The notes beneath the pieces were generated by a model. It was not told the origin of the DNA, did no database searches, and was given only the letters and a program-made list of their open reading frames with translations. Below are positions 45,002 to 54,917 of a DNA stretch of 64,000 bases, piece by piece. The position numbers were made by a program, and so were the translations under genes. Position 1 is the stretch's first letter, and the number at the start of each line of letters is the position of its first letter. The stretch covers positions 16,194,226 through 16,258,225 of the forward strand of contig OZ024876.1 in NCBI GenBank assembly GCA_964017185.1, given 5' to 3'. This DNA is from Rugalucina vietnamica. Its lineage: Eukaryota > Mollusca > Bivalvia > Lucinida > Lucinidae.

Positions 45002-48000
45002 TGACGAATAGACATCAATCATCTATAAACATTGGTTACTGGAATATAAATAAGTTAATTTCTAAACAGGCTGATAAATCAAAAGACATTTTATTTAATA
45101 GAAGTCTTGAAAAATGTGACATTATTTGTTTAGCTGAAGTAAAAAGTGACATCAGTACTTGCAATTTTAGTGAACATATTCTACATTACATAGAAAGAAA
45201 ATCTTCAAAGGGTAAACAGCATTATGGTGGCTTAGGCATATTAATAAAAAGAAATTTAAGAAAAGGTGTAAAATATTTGTCATCTACATGTTCTGAATAT
45301 CAATGGCTTTTAATGGATAAAAACTTTTTTGGTTTTGATAAGGACCTATATGTATGTTTTGTGTATATACCACCACAATATTCCTCTTATTATATTGACC
45401 AAAACATTGATTTTTTAGAAATGGTAGAAACAGACATTGCAAAATACAAGAAATTAGGGTCAGTGATGTTAATGGGAGATTTTAATGCTAGGACAGGTAC
45501 TGAAGATGATTTTATTATGAATGATGATGACAATTATTTACCCCTGCATGAAGATTATATTATTGACTCTAATATTGTTCACAGAAATAGTAAGGATACT
45601 AAGGTTTGTTCAAGAGGAAGAGAGTTATTAGAAATATGCATTTCAAGTAGACTAAGAATTCTAAACGGTAGGAGGTTTGGTGATTTGCATGGTAAATACA
45701 CATCTTACCAATATAATGGTAATAGCGTTATAGATTATGGATTAGTATCTGAAGAACAAATGTCAAATGTATTATACTTCCATGTTGATGAACCTATCTT
45801 AAGACTGTCTGATCATTCTAAAATTTCTGTCAGAATATTTGCTAACTTTTTTCAAGATGAACATAAACAGAATTTAAAAGATTTTCCAGAGCAATTTAAG
45901 TGGGATGATTTTTCACCTCAACTTTTTTATAATGAATTACAGAGTGGAGAAATTATGGATAGATTGCATGATGTTTTAGATATGCAAATAAGCAATGCAG
46001 TTGAAGTTAATGATATTGTAGATAAATTCTCTGAAATATTGTACAGTGCTGGTAATAAGTGTCTCAGGAAAAAGAAAATTAGGAAGAGTAAATTTAAGAG
46101 GAATAAAAAATGGTTTGATTTAGACCTCTTGAAAATGAGAAAAACATTAGATTTCAAAGGTAAGCAATTTGCAAAGTACCCTAATGATCCTATAGTCAGA
46201 GGGAGTTTTTATAGGTACAGGAAATTATATAGTAAGTTGTGTAAATTTAAGCGAAAACAATATAAAGCTAACCTTATTGATCAATTAAATAACCTATTTG
46301 AGAAAGATCCTAAGGCATACTGGTCACTCTTAAATGAACTAAAAGATGATAAAAAATCGACGACAGAAACAATGACTTCATCTGAAGAAATGTCAGAACA
46401 TTTTTCTAATCTTAATACTCTTCCATCTAAATTTCAAGAAAGAGCAAAGGAAGTAGAGGAGTTATTGAAGCAAGCAGAACGCAGTCAATCCTTTAATAAA
46501 CTCGATTTTTCTATCACTGAATCTGAAATTACCAAAAGTTTAAGTGCTTTAAAAAATGGTAAATCATCAGGGTTGGATTGTATATGTAATGAAATGCTAA
46601 AATGTGGTAAATCTATCCTGTTGCCTTGTATCTTGAAAATATTTAATGCAATTTTACAGGTTGGTGTTTATCCCCAAGCATGGAAAAGCGGTTATATTAA
46701 CCCTATTTATAAGTCAGGTTTAAAGTCAGACCCATCAAATTATAGGGGTATCACCATTATGAGCTGCCTGGGAAAACTTTTTAATTCCATACTTAATGCT
46801 AGACTTGATAATTTTTTGAATGAGAATAGGGTAATTAGTAAAACGCAAATTGGATTTCAAAAACAGGCGCGCACATCAGATCATATGTTTGTTCTGCGCA
46901 CATTGATTGAGAAATATACATATCAAAGTAAAGCACGGTTGTTCACATGCTTTATAGATTTCAGAAAAGCATTTGATTCAGTTTTACATCAGGCATTATT
47001 TTTGAAGCTGCAGAACTTAGGCATATCTGGATTGTTTTATAATATTGTTAAAAATATGTATTTAGGAAATAAATTGCGGATTAGAATAGGCAATAGTCTT
47101 ACTGAAGAATTCGAGTCAGAACTGGGTGTTAGACAAGGAGATACGCTTAGCCCTAATTTATTCAAGATATTCATAAATGACTTACCAAGAATTTTTGATG
47201 AAGATTGTGATGCTGTTAGTTTAGGAGATTGTAACTTAAACTGCCTTATGTATGCTGATGATGTTATACTCTTATCTAAAAGTGAAATAGGTTTACAAAA
47301 CTGTCTTGAAAAACTTGAAGCCTATTGTAAGAGATGGTGTTTAGATATAAATATTAATAAAACAAAAACAATTGTATTCAATAAGACTGGAAAATTATTA
47401 CCCTATGAATTTTATTTTGATGGAGAGTTGATAGAAAATGTGAAAACTTATAAGTATTTGGGAGTGGTTTTTGCTGCTTCAGGATCATTTTCACATGCAA
47501 GAACGGATCTGTACAAGCGAGCTCTTAAGGCATTTTTCAAACTCAAAAGTATTTTTGGAGATTTATCCCCGAATATAGATACTAGCTTACATATATTTGA
47601 CCATACAGTTAAACCTATTTTGCTATATGGAAGTGAAATTTGGGGTTTATGTTCGCCATCATCAACAGCTTTAAAGAATGAAACAGAATTCAAGTTAGAA
47701 AAGGCATATTCCAATTATGAATGTGAAAAATTAACAACTAAATATTATAAGTATGTGTTAGGTGTACATAAGAAATCTACTAATTTAGCAGTTTACGGTG
47801 AATTAGGTAGGACACCTTATTTTATAGATATAATCGGTGGAGTTATAAAATATTTCAAGCGCATTCAAAATATGGAAAGTGATAGCCTATTAGCGCAGAG
47901 TCTGAACACAAGTAAAGAACTATTTAATAATGGTAAGCAAAGTTGGTATACAGGATTGTCATTTATTTTTGATCAACTTAATATTGATGATAATATGAGT

Positions 48001-48489
48001 GTGCATGAAATCAAATCATTACTTATTAAACGTTCAATGGGCTACTGGGAAAAACAGATTAAAGAAAATGCAGTTGATAAACAAGGAAAACTACGAACTT
48101 ACTTTTGTTTTAAACCAAAATTCAAGAAAGTAATATATCTCCGCATCATTCAAAATAGAGAGGTCAGAAAATGCTACACAGAGTTTAGAATAAGTGCCCA
48201 CCAATTAGCTATTGAAAGAGGCAGGTACAAAAATGTTAAATCAACTGAAAGAATTTGTAAAAATTGTCACACCAATGAAGTTGAAAGTGAAATGCACTTT
48301 TTGCTACAATGTCAGAAATATCAAGAGGAACGTAATAAATTATATTTGTATTTGAAGAGTACATACAAAAATTTTAATATCTTGACAGATGAAAATAAAT
48401 TTATATGGCTTCTGACAAATGAAAATGAGGATGTCATACAAAAACTCTCGAATTTTATTTTTACCTGTTTGGAAATCAGGAAGCAATAA
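45001..48489 (+). CDS. LINE ORF2 protein: APE-type endonuclease, reverse transcriptase, CCHC finger
   Basis: 1162 codons. Residues 8-280 are the endonuclease: Asn15 (GYWNINKL), Glu46 (CLAEVKSD), Asp160/Asn162 (LMGDFNAR), and Ser270-Asp271-His272 (LSDHSKISV). About 510-830 is the RT: KSSGLDCICNEML, NYRGITIMSCLGKLF, KTQIGFQKQARTSDH, motif A FIDFRKAFDS with Asp653, GVRQGDTLSPNLF, catalytic YADD at 751-754, KTKTIVFN, and YKYLGVVF. A C-terminal CCHC finger (CKNCHTNEVESEMHFLLQC) spans 1086-1104. The start codon overlaps the ORF1 stop in TAATG, which suggests translation by termination-reinitiation. It has no RNase H domain of its own, so that activity would come from ORF1. All catalytic residues are present. 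Confidence 0.95.
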   Translation: MTNRHQSSINIGYWNINKLISKQADKSKDILFNRSLEKCDIICLAEVKSDISTCNFSEHILHYIERKSSKGKQHYGGLGILIKRNLRKGVKYLSSTCSEYQWLLMDKNFFGFDKDLYVCFVYIPPQYSSYYIDQNIDFLEMVETDIAKYKKLGSVMLMGDFNARTGTEDDFIMNDDDNYLPLHEDYIIDSNIVHRNSKDTKVCSRGRELLEICISSRLRILNGRRFGDLHGKYTSYQYNGNSVIDYGLVSEEQMSNVLYFHVDEPILRLSDHSKISVRIFANFFQDEHKQNLKDFPEQFKWDDFSPQLFYNELQSGEIMDRLHDVLDMQISNAVEVNDIVDKFSEILYSAGNKCLRKKKIRKSKFKRNKKWFDLDLLKMRKTLDFKGKQFAKYPNDPIVRGSFYRYRKLYSKLCKFKRKQYKANLIDQLNNLFEKDPKAYWSLLNELKDDKKSTTETMTSSEEMSEHFSNLNTLPSKFQERAKEVEELLKQAERSQSFNKLDFSITESEITKSLSALKNGKSSGLDCICNEMLKCGKSILLPCILKIFNAILQVGVYPQAWKSGYINPIYKSGLKSDPSNYRGITIMSCLGKLFNSILNARLDNFLNENRVISKTQIGFQKQARTSDHMFVLRTLIEKYTYQSKARLFTCFIDFRKAFDSVLHQALFLKLQNLGISGLFYNIVKNMYLGNKLRIRIGNSLTEEFESELGVRQGDTLSPNLFKIFINDLPRIFDEDCDAVSLGDCNLNCLMYADDVILLSKSEIGLQNCLEKLEAYCKRWCLDININKTKTIVFNKTGKLLPYEFYFDGELIENVKTYKYLGVVFAASGSFSHARTDLYKRALKAFFKLKSIFGDLSPNIDTSLHIFDHTVKPILLYGSEIWGLCSPSSTALKNETEFKLEKAYSNYECEKLTTKYYKYVLGVHKKSTNLAVYGELGRTPYFIDIIGGVIKYFKRIQNMESDSLLAQSLNTSKELFNNGKQSWYTGLSFIFDQLNIDDNMSVHEIKSLLIKRSMGYWEKQIKENAVDKQGKLRTYFCFKPKFKKVIYLRIIQNREVRKCYTEFRISAHQLAIERGRYKNVKSTERICKNCHTNEVESEMHFLLQCQKYQEERNKLYLYLKSTYKNFNILTDENKFIWLLTNENEDVIQKLSNFIFTCLEIRKQ

Positions 48490-48661
48490 TCCAGTACTCA
48501 CGTGTTCTAGTCACTTTCATAAAGATTTTTAAGATGAAAATATAAGCAAGCCATTGTTGTAATTATTTTTATTTGTGTATATATGTGTAAATTTGATATG
48601 TTTTCATGTGAATATTTATGAAGAAGACACGCCTACTGAATGCTATAATGATAGGGTATAC

Positions 48662-48693
<32 letters not shown>

Positions 48694-48956
48694 CAAGTTT
48701 TCTTTTTTGTCTACTCAGTAGAAGTTCATGTCTGTAAGGCTCTATTTCTAGAAATAAGATGAAATAGAAAAGAATAATCCATAAAAACTACCTTAATTGG
48801 TTTAACCTATCTTTTCCTAATATATGGTAGGCGTGTTGTCTTGATTGCATGCATTACTGTACATATATGTTTATAAATGCTGTGTTGTATGCCCTATGAT
48901 CGGGCCCCTTGTGGAAATAAAGAATATTCTATTCTATTCTATTCTATTCTATTCTG
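48490..48956 (+). terminator. LINE 3' UTR, poly(A) signal and ATTCT tail
   Basis: A T-run lies at 48667-48694, AATAAA near 48918, then a pentameric (TTCTA)n tract ending TTCTG at the junction with the arm sequence. Confidence 0.75.
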
Positions 48957-49616
48957 TACACTATACTTTTTGAGTAAGTGCCTTACTTCCGCGGAAAACA
49001 TTAATGCCATTCAGGGTGGCTAACTTACGCTTGCCACATTATTCCTGTACAAGCATTCAGTATATAAATATTTTCATGTTTCCATGTTTCCAAGAAAGAA
49101 ATATTGACAAAAGGATCGCTTGCAGATCCGAGCTCCCGATTTCAATGGGTTAAAAGTCAACAACAGAAAAACATATATGTGGGCTGCCGTCTCACATTTC
49201 AATTCCTAAATACGATTTAAGTATTAAATGCAGTAGAGCATCCCTTGATTCTTGCATTTGCCAATAAATATAATCAGCTTATAATATAATATTATTTTCT
49301 AAGCTTTATTGACACAGGGGACACAAATAAAATAAAGAGAAAAAAAAAGTCTCGGCCGGGACTTGAACACAGGCTCTTCCGCTTTGAATGTTAGCACGCT
49401 ACCTACTGCGCTACGGAGATAGACGTTCTAACTTACTACACTTTTTGCCTGTCTTAATTATTCGTCTCTGTTGGGCTTTTGGTAGTTTTGACACAGTAAT
49501 TCTTCATATCGCCCCTCGTCTTCGTCGCAGATATGCCCTCACGAGTCGTCCCCCATCACACAGAAAGTGGTAACTGCAAGCGCCAGCAAAATTTGCGTTC
49601 AAAAGTGAAAAATGTC
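48953..49616 (-). repeat. Right arm of the large inverted repeat, outer part
   Basis: It complements 34329-34990: TACACTATAC, CTTACTTCCGCGGAAAAC, GCCACATTATTCCTGTAC, CTCACGAGTCGTCCCCCATC, GTTCAAAAGTGAAAAATGTC. A tRNA-like head lies on the minus strand at about 49345-49430 (A box TAGCGCAGTAGG). Confidence 0.75.
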
Positions 49617-49618
49617 TA

Positions 49619-49927
49619 ATAAACTATTGTCTGTCTCGTTGCGCATGTCTGTCCGTACAGTTTACTTGTCTTTGTCATTACTATCCGAAAACCTCAATTA
49701 CCCTTAACTTATCAAAAATATCTGACACCTTTTATGTATTTTTTTTTTTTTTGGAAAGAAGTGATTATTAACTTCGCACGTCTATATGTAACAAAACGTC
49801 TGTGTGAAGACCAGGAGCATATAATCTCTTAGATTATATGCTCCTGACAAAGACAAAAAAAATTGTATTCACTGGAAGATTGGCATTCGTGCTGAATACG
49901 AAATTCGCATGAAACATAGCTATTATA

Positions 49928-49977
<50 letters not shown>

Positions 49978-49979
49978 AG
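49619..49979. other. Intron end with a short hairpin and an ATT microsatellite
   Basis: A perfect hairpin CAGGAGCATATAATCTCTTA against its complement lies at 49811-49846. (ATT)n at 49927-49976 ends at the TTACAG acceptor of the next exon. Confidence 0.6.
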
Positions 49980-50107
49980 ATAGATGGTGTCGCATATTAT
50001 AGCCTGTTTCGTGGAACTGGTGAATCCGATGATACGATCAGAGATGTAAAGTTGGTGTGGACGCGAGATACTGACAGCATTGTGTCTGCATCAATAACGG
50101 GAAATTT
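49980..50107 (+). CDS. Predicted exon 2 of the signal-peptide gene
   Basis: The exon lies between TTATTACAG and GTAAGT. In phase 0 it is open for 42 codons plus two bases (DGVAYYSLFRGTGESDD, DVKLVWTRDTDSIVSASI) and has coding-like codon usage, unlike the AT-rich flanks. Start phase 0 fits the donor at 23572 and end phase 2 fits the acceptor at 53646. The acceptor lacks a normal pyrimidine tract because an ATT microsatellite precedes it. Other exons could lie between 23572 and here. Function unknown; the alternating strand-like pattern would suit an extracellular beta domain, which is a guess. Confidence 0.55.
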
Positions 50108-50150
50108 GTAAGTTAAATTTAAGTAAAATCATTTAAACATTTGAGCCGCA

Positions 50151-50365
50151 TCATGAGAAAACCAACATTTTGCATATGCGCAAACAAAGGCGCAGTAACT
50201 GCGAAGCTACTCAGCGCCTTTGTTTTCGCAAAACGGATAGTACAGTTCATCTACGTTATAAATAAAAAAATTCAAGCCTCTAGCCATCCTCTGCGCTTGT
50301 ACATCTAGGATTGTGTCGAACCCGTTCGGAAACCACATTGTTGGTTTTCTTATGACGCGCCTCAA
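50151..50365 (-). mobile_element. Palindromic element P2, copy 6
   Basis: The ends TTGAGCCGCATCATGAGAAA and TTTTCTTATGACGCGCCTCA enclose a core shortened to GGCGCAGTAACTGCG. It starts 44 bp after the exon 2 donor. Confidence 0.82.
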
Positions 50366-50527
50366 ATTTTAAATAACATTTTTTTATTTTTATTTTATTT
50401 ATTTATTTTTTTTCTTTACCAAAATGTGCTTGTAAATATAACCACCAAAGCAAGCAACCAATGCTTATACTGTGTATGGATGATTCGACTTGTATCACTT
50501 TTTGAGGACGGGATCAGACCTCGATAG

Positions 50528-50612
50528 TCAAATCAATGGTCAGTCAGTAAATATTAAGCTTTCCATTGGGACAAAATAAGCCCAGCTTTCATTACGAAAA
50601 CTTGCCCATGCT
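50528..50612 (+). repeat. P1-derived tandem unit, left piece
   Basis: TGGTCAGTCAGTAAATATTA to TTACGAAAACTTGCCCATGC continues after the 2.2-kb element at 52829, where the same units go on in tandem. Confidence 0.7.
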
Positions 50613-51204
50613 TATACACACCCAGGATTACCTGTTACAGGGAACTCGGAGGTTCGGGGAACTCGGAGGTAAACAATGAAAGGCGCCTCAGACTAGGGAC
50701 AGCATTAATCCTATTTTATTTTCAACTTACGTATATTTTCGAAATTTTAACATATCGCATATATAAAGATCAATAGGCGAAGCCCCTGTATGCACCATCA
50801 GTATAAGCTGACACGTCAATTTTCAATCATAAACAAATGAAATAAACTGGACATTGTATGATTGTAAAGCACTTTCAACTCGAACCGGTTATTTTTGAGT
50901 GTTTACGATATTGTCGCATTAAACAGCTGCTGGTTTCTAAAAATACAGGGTCTTTCTGATCATCATGCAAAGTTTTAGCCTCATATATGTAAAATATCCA
51001 GTGTTTTTACCCAGAATAATGTAGGAGGTATCACAATTTTGGGTACGGTAATTATCGGGTGTATGATCTGGATAACTCGGAGTAACGTCAAATTTAGGAT
51101 ATGGTGAAATCGGCGGGTCAGTTCATCGAAAATGACTCGTGAGTTTGCTTCTGGAGCAATTAGACTTTAATTTTATGACATGCAGTCCAATTAATATGTA
51201 AAGT

Positions 51205-51430
51205 AACAAGGTACAAGTAGGCAAAGATCAGGAAAAAGCGCAATCAGAAAAAGATTCCCACTCCAAAAACCGAGGTGGGAAAAAACCAAACTAACAATCA
51301 GGTACTTGTACCATGAAAACATTTCGTAAGCCGAATGAGCAGCTATTTTCCCAACCGATGGCCACTGAGTTACTTTAACTTAACTAAAAATATGCAAACA
51401 TACATAAGGCGCCAACAGCACAAAAATAAA
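51205..51430 (-). mobile_element. 3' end of YLDD-RT retroelement (copy E, partial)
   Basis: Inverted match: AAGGTACAAGTAGGCAAAGA, GTAAGCCGAATGAGCAGC, GGCGCCAACAGCACAAAAAT. It is nested in the 2.2-kb TIR element. Confidence 0.65.
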
Positions 51431-51690
51431 GTGAATTTTGGGATGATTATCATGTCGTCGATTTCATTAAGCACTCTTAATCATTCAATCACTGAACACT
51501 CTTAATCATTCAATCACTGAACGCTGTGAGTTCAAGCCACTCTCAGGGTAACCAGTGGAGCAAGCAAAGTTCTACTGCGGGTGTGTCAAGTATTTAAATT
51601 CTTGGGTTCTCCCGTTTTTCGCCCAACGTATTGATGGAGTCGTCTCTGTATGTCTGAAACAACCTTGGAAAGGTGAAAGGGACATTAGAC

Positions 51691-51729
<39 letters not shown>

Positions 51730-52008
51730 TGAGCGACTGCATCAGAAAATCAACAATTATAGCTTAACTCGTCTGAAAATTTTGCATCATCAAAGTATCA
51801 TCAGCTCTTGAAAGAAAACCATTCTGCATGTACAAGAAAAAACGTGTGCACAAGATTTTTCAGATCGATCAAGTTCAAATATCCTCCTCTCTCCCTATTT
51901 CTTTTCTCCAAATCGAAAGTTGGCAAAGAAAATTCAATATCAGCCATTTTATAAGCTGTAAAAAATGACAAGTTTTCAGGTGGTTTGTTTTTTCATGTGC
52001 ATTATTGA

Positions 52009-52115
52009 AAGGTTCTAACGAGTACCCACAGTCAATAATGTGAATAAAAATAAATAATGCACACAAAATGGGATGTAAGGGGTTTAGATTACACAGACGA
52101 TAGCTTGCTTGTTGA
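52009..52115 (+). mobile_element. P1 fragment (right part)
   Basis: GTTCTAACGAGTACCCACAG to ATTACACAGACG; strongly diverged. Confidence 0.5.
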
Positions 52116-52828
52116 TCATCTCCTTTCCTAGTATATATCCCCCCCCCCCAAACACACACACACAGACACACGTGCGCGCGAATACTTACCGTATCACAAA
52201 ACTCAGAATAAACGTGTTGTGCTTACATTTCCTTTGTTCGTAGGCAAATTAAAGTGATTCATACAAATATACACCCGGATAAGCATTATTAAGAAAAAAG
52301 AAGAGGAAATACAGCTCTTCAAATGTTTAATCTCCTCCGAATCTCCAAAACCGTCCCTCCGAGTTCCCAATATTACATTTCAAAATTACTCCGAGAATTC
52401 CCGTATCAAAAATTGAGACACCATCTTAATGTTTTGAAGCCTGTGGAGTTTATCATTTTGTAATCATACGCAAGGAAGCTTAAAATCTCGAGGAGAAAGC
52501 CTAAATTTTGAAATGCAGCTGCCAGTTTGTTGAAAAATGTTATTGGTCGTCCATTATTTACCTGATAATACAAATTTTCGTGCTGCGTGAGCATAATTCT
52601 GAGTTCGAAATACTTTCACATGTTAATGTGAGGACAAAAACGGTCACACTGTTCATAAATTGTTTGCTTATTATAATACCTTTTAGCCCAAAACACCAAT
52701 AAGTTCTGACGTTACCGTTATGTGTATTATAAATTATATTATACTGACTCTAAGGCGTCTTCCATTGTTTACCTCCGAGTTCCCCGAACCTCCGAGTTCC
52801 CTGTAACAGGTAATCCTGGGTGTATACA

Positions 52829-53192
52829 GAGCTTTTTTTTTTTTCATAAGAAAAAAAAATGTAATTGTTTTTTTTTTTTTGTTTTTTTTTTTTTTTTTTT
52901 TAATACTGTCTCTCAAAAATACATTGTGGGTACACGTTAGAACCGTCAAATGGTCAGTCATTAAATATTAAGCTTTCAATTGGGACAAAAGAAACCCAGC
53001 TTTCATTACGAAAACTTGCACATGCTTATACAGAGCTTTTTTTTTTTTTCATAAGAAAAAAATGTAATTGGAAAAATTAGTTTCTTTTTAATATTGTCTC
53101 TCAAAAATACATTATGGGTACACGTTAGAACCGTCAAATGGTCAGTCAGTAAATATTAAGCTTTCCATTGGGACAAAAGAAACCCAAGCTTT
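52829..53192 (+). repeat. Tandem units built from the left half of P1
   Basis: Two units of about 180 bp, each with GAGCTTTTTTTT, TTTAATAYTGTCTCTCAAAA, GGGTACACGTTAGAACCGTC, TGGTCAGTCAKTAAATATTA and TTACGAAAAYTTGC. They lead into the full P1 copy at 53193. Confidence 0.78.
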
Positions 53193-53467
53193 CATTACGA
53201 AAATTTGCCCATGCTTATACAGAGCTTTTTTTCATAAGAAAAAATTGTAATTGGAAAAAAAAATAGTTTTCTTTTTAATATTGTCTCTCAAAAATACATT
53301 GTGGGTACACGTTAGAACCGCCTCGCCGAGACAGTTCTAACAAGTACCCACACTGTATGTTTTGGATCAAAAATAACAAAAATAGGTATACCCCTGTAAA
53401 CCCCATTTGTTACTATATAAAATGGAGTATAAGGGGGTATACATTTCACGAACATGTTTACGTGATG
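53193..53467 (+). mobile_element. Palindromic element P1, copy 21
   Basis: It begins CATTACGAAAATTTGCCCAT; the core is complete with one mismatch (CGCCGAGACAGTT) and the end is CATGTTTACGTGATG. Confidence 0.82.
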
Positions 53468-53645
53468 TTTTCTCACGACCCCAATTTTAAAATTTAGATT
53501 TATCATATACCGCACAAGTATTCGACCGATTTAAAATTGTGTTGATCTCTTAGATTCAAAAGGAATGGACAAACTCAAGTTATAATATATTCAAAATGTT
53601 AAGTTTTAATCTGAAGTCCCCTTTAACTCTTGGTTTTCTTTCCAG

Positions 53646-53731
53646 TGAAAACGGGACGTGCCTCTCCGTCCGAATACTGTACACAATTCCATTTAGACTA
53701 CCAAGAAGGGCTTTATTCCGGAATAACCAAG
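53646..53731 (+). CDS. Predicted exon 3 of the signal-peptide gene
   Basis: The acceptor TTGGTTTTCTTTCCAG is strong and the donor CCAAG|GTCTGT acceptable. Phase 2 in and phase 1 out match the flanking exons. It is open for 28 codons (ENGTCLSVRILYTIPFRL, PRRALFRNNQ) and includes an N-glycosylation sequon (NGT) and one Cys. If the donor were not used, the frame would stop at 53856, so a terminal exon is the alternative reading. Confidence 0.5.
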
Positions 53732-53913
53732 GTCTGTATAAAAAAATTATGCCCGTAATCCTGATTGTCATGTCAAAAGGTCGCGAGTTCACTTTCAAGC
53801 GTCATGTTTCACTTTTAGGATTAGAAAAAAGTTTTATCAGTTTTATCGTCCTTTGAAAAAGAGAGGAGGATGCATTATCAGCTTTTAAAAAGACTTGTGA
53901 GGACGATTTGTTA

Positions 53914-54180
53914 AATGCCCACATACATAGTTTTTTTAGCATTAAAAATAAAAAATATCATTGGAAAAAAATGCTGTTTTCATTTGTTTAGTTCAAATCA
54001 TTGATTGCGGGTACACGTTAGAACGGCCTCGCCGAGGCAGTTCTAACGAATACCCACAATCTATGTTTTCGATCAAAAGTAAAAGAAACTGTATGTACCC
54101 GTGTATACCCCAGTTTTACTACTAGTATATAAAAATGGGGTATGAGGGTGTATAGTTTTCACGGACATGTCATCCTGATG
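53914..54180 (+). mobile_element. Palindromic element P1, copy 22
   Basis: The left end is eroded; the core ACGGCCTCGCCGAGGCAGTT and the right end CATGTCATCCTGATG are clear. Confidence 0.78.
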
Positions 54181-54195
54181 ATAGGCTTCCTAAGG

Positions 54196-54430
54196 AAATA
54201 AAAGTGAAACTGAGATTCTTTAAGAGCAGTGAACATGGGGATGGGCTATACCGCGGTTTCGGCTAGTACGCAAGCCTTTTTAGTGACCCTATTTAATTGG
54301 CAACATAGCGTTAAAGAGAATTACTGTAATTTAGCAACTTTCAACAGGGAAGTCGATGCAAAGACTAGTATTATCCAAATGGAGCCAAATATATTAAACG
54401 TTCATTAGAAAAGGAAGTCGTTTTCGAAGG
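54196..54430 (+). repeat. Repeat of the GGCTATACCGCGGTTTCGGC family, copy 2
   Basis: It shares ordered blocks with 15611-15845, including GGGCTATACCGCGGTTTCGG and GCAACTTTCAACAGG. As in copy 1, a P1 right or left end lies directly upstream. Confidence 0.65.
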
Positions 54431-54678
54431 AAGGCGTGTCTCTGAAGATTTGAAGCCATATAAGGCTTTTGACCCTGATGCGCTCCATCCTAGAGTTCCT
54501 GTTACGATTTTTGCATATTAACTTAAACACCCCAGTTTTCCAACCATAAATTGGCTCAGGTGAAATTCTTAAAATATGGTATTTGGCAAACATTATATTT
54601 CATATATTTATCAACATGTACGCAAAATCATTTTAGTTCTCTCTATTTTTTCGATGAGGACATTTTGTTCAGTAATAA

Positions 54679-54917
54679 TTGAGCCGCATCGTGAGAAAAC
54701 CGGAATTTTCCCTATGCGAAAACAAAGGCGCAGATCAGCTTCGCAGTAACTGCGAAGCTGATCAGCGCCTTTGTTTTCGCTACTCGGATAGTACAATTTC
54801 TCTTCTACTTAAAACCGAAATTTCAAGCTTCTAGCTCTTTTCTGAGCTTGTACAGGCCGGTTTGTGTCGGACCTGGTCGGAAACCCCGAAGACCGGTTTT
54901 CTCGCGTCGAGGCTCAA
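54679..54917 (+). mobile_element. Palindromic element P2, copy 7
   Basis: ATTGAGCCGCATCGTGAGAA and TTTTCTCGCGTCGAGGCTCA flank the full hairpin GATCAGCTTCGCAGT / ACTGCGAAGCTGATC. Confidence 0.87.

Larger units (their letters stand above)
42402..48953 (+). mobile_element. Intact CR1/L2-like LINE with RNase H-bearing ORF1 (LINE-C)
   Basis: A 5' leader (42402-42622) precedes two long open frames sharing the TAATG at 44999-45003, then a 465-bp 3' UTR with AATAAA near 48918 and a terminal (ATTCT)n tract. PHD plus esterase in ORF1 and APE-endonuclease/RT in ORF2 are features of the CR1/L2 group, and short 3' tandem repeats are too. It sits inside the right arm of the inverted repeat: arm sequence stops near 42400 and resumes at 48953 with TACACTATAC. 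Neither frame has a stop or frameshift, so insertion is probably recent. Confidence 0.9.
50619..52822. mobile_element. 2.2-kb TIR element with TATACA target duplication
   Basis: Inverted ends of about 62 bp start CACCCAGGATTACCTGTTAC and contain GGGAACTCGGAGG twice. Flanks are TATACA at 50613-50618 and 52823-52828, and related tandem units at 53030 and 53215 show the uninterrupted site CATGCTTATACAGAGC. AACTCGGAG-type motifs recur internally near both ends. There is no transposase frame. It carries a YLDD-RT 3' scrap (51205-51430), an (AAT)n tract at 51689-51730 and a P1 fragment at 52009-52115. Confidence 0.82.

Noticed and set aside
53596-53856. Single 86-codon gene
   Set aside because: The 5' part lies before a strong TTTCTTTCCAG acceptor; the phase-compatible spliced exon 53646-53731 explains the signal better.
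54405-54593. Minus-strand 62-codon frame beside the GGCTATACCGCGG repeat
   Set aside because: It looks faintly like a retroelement C-terminus, but there is no motif that can be named and the frame stops abruptly.
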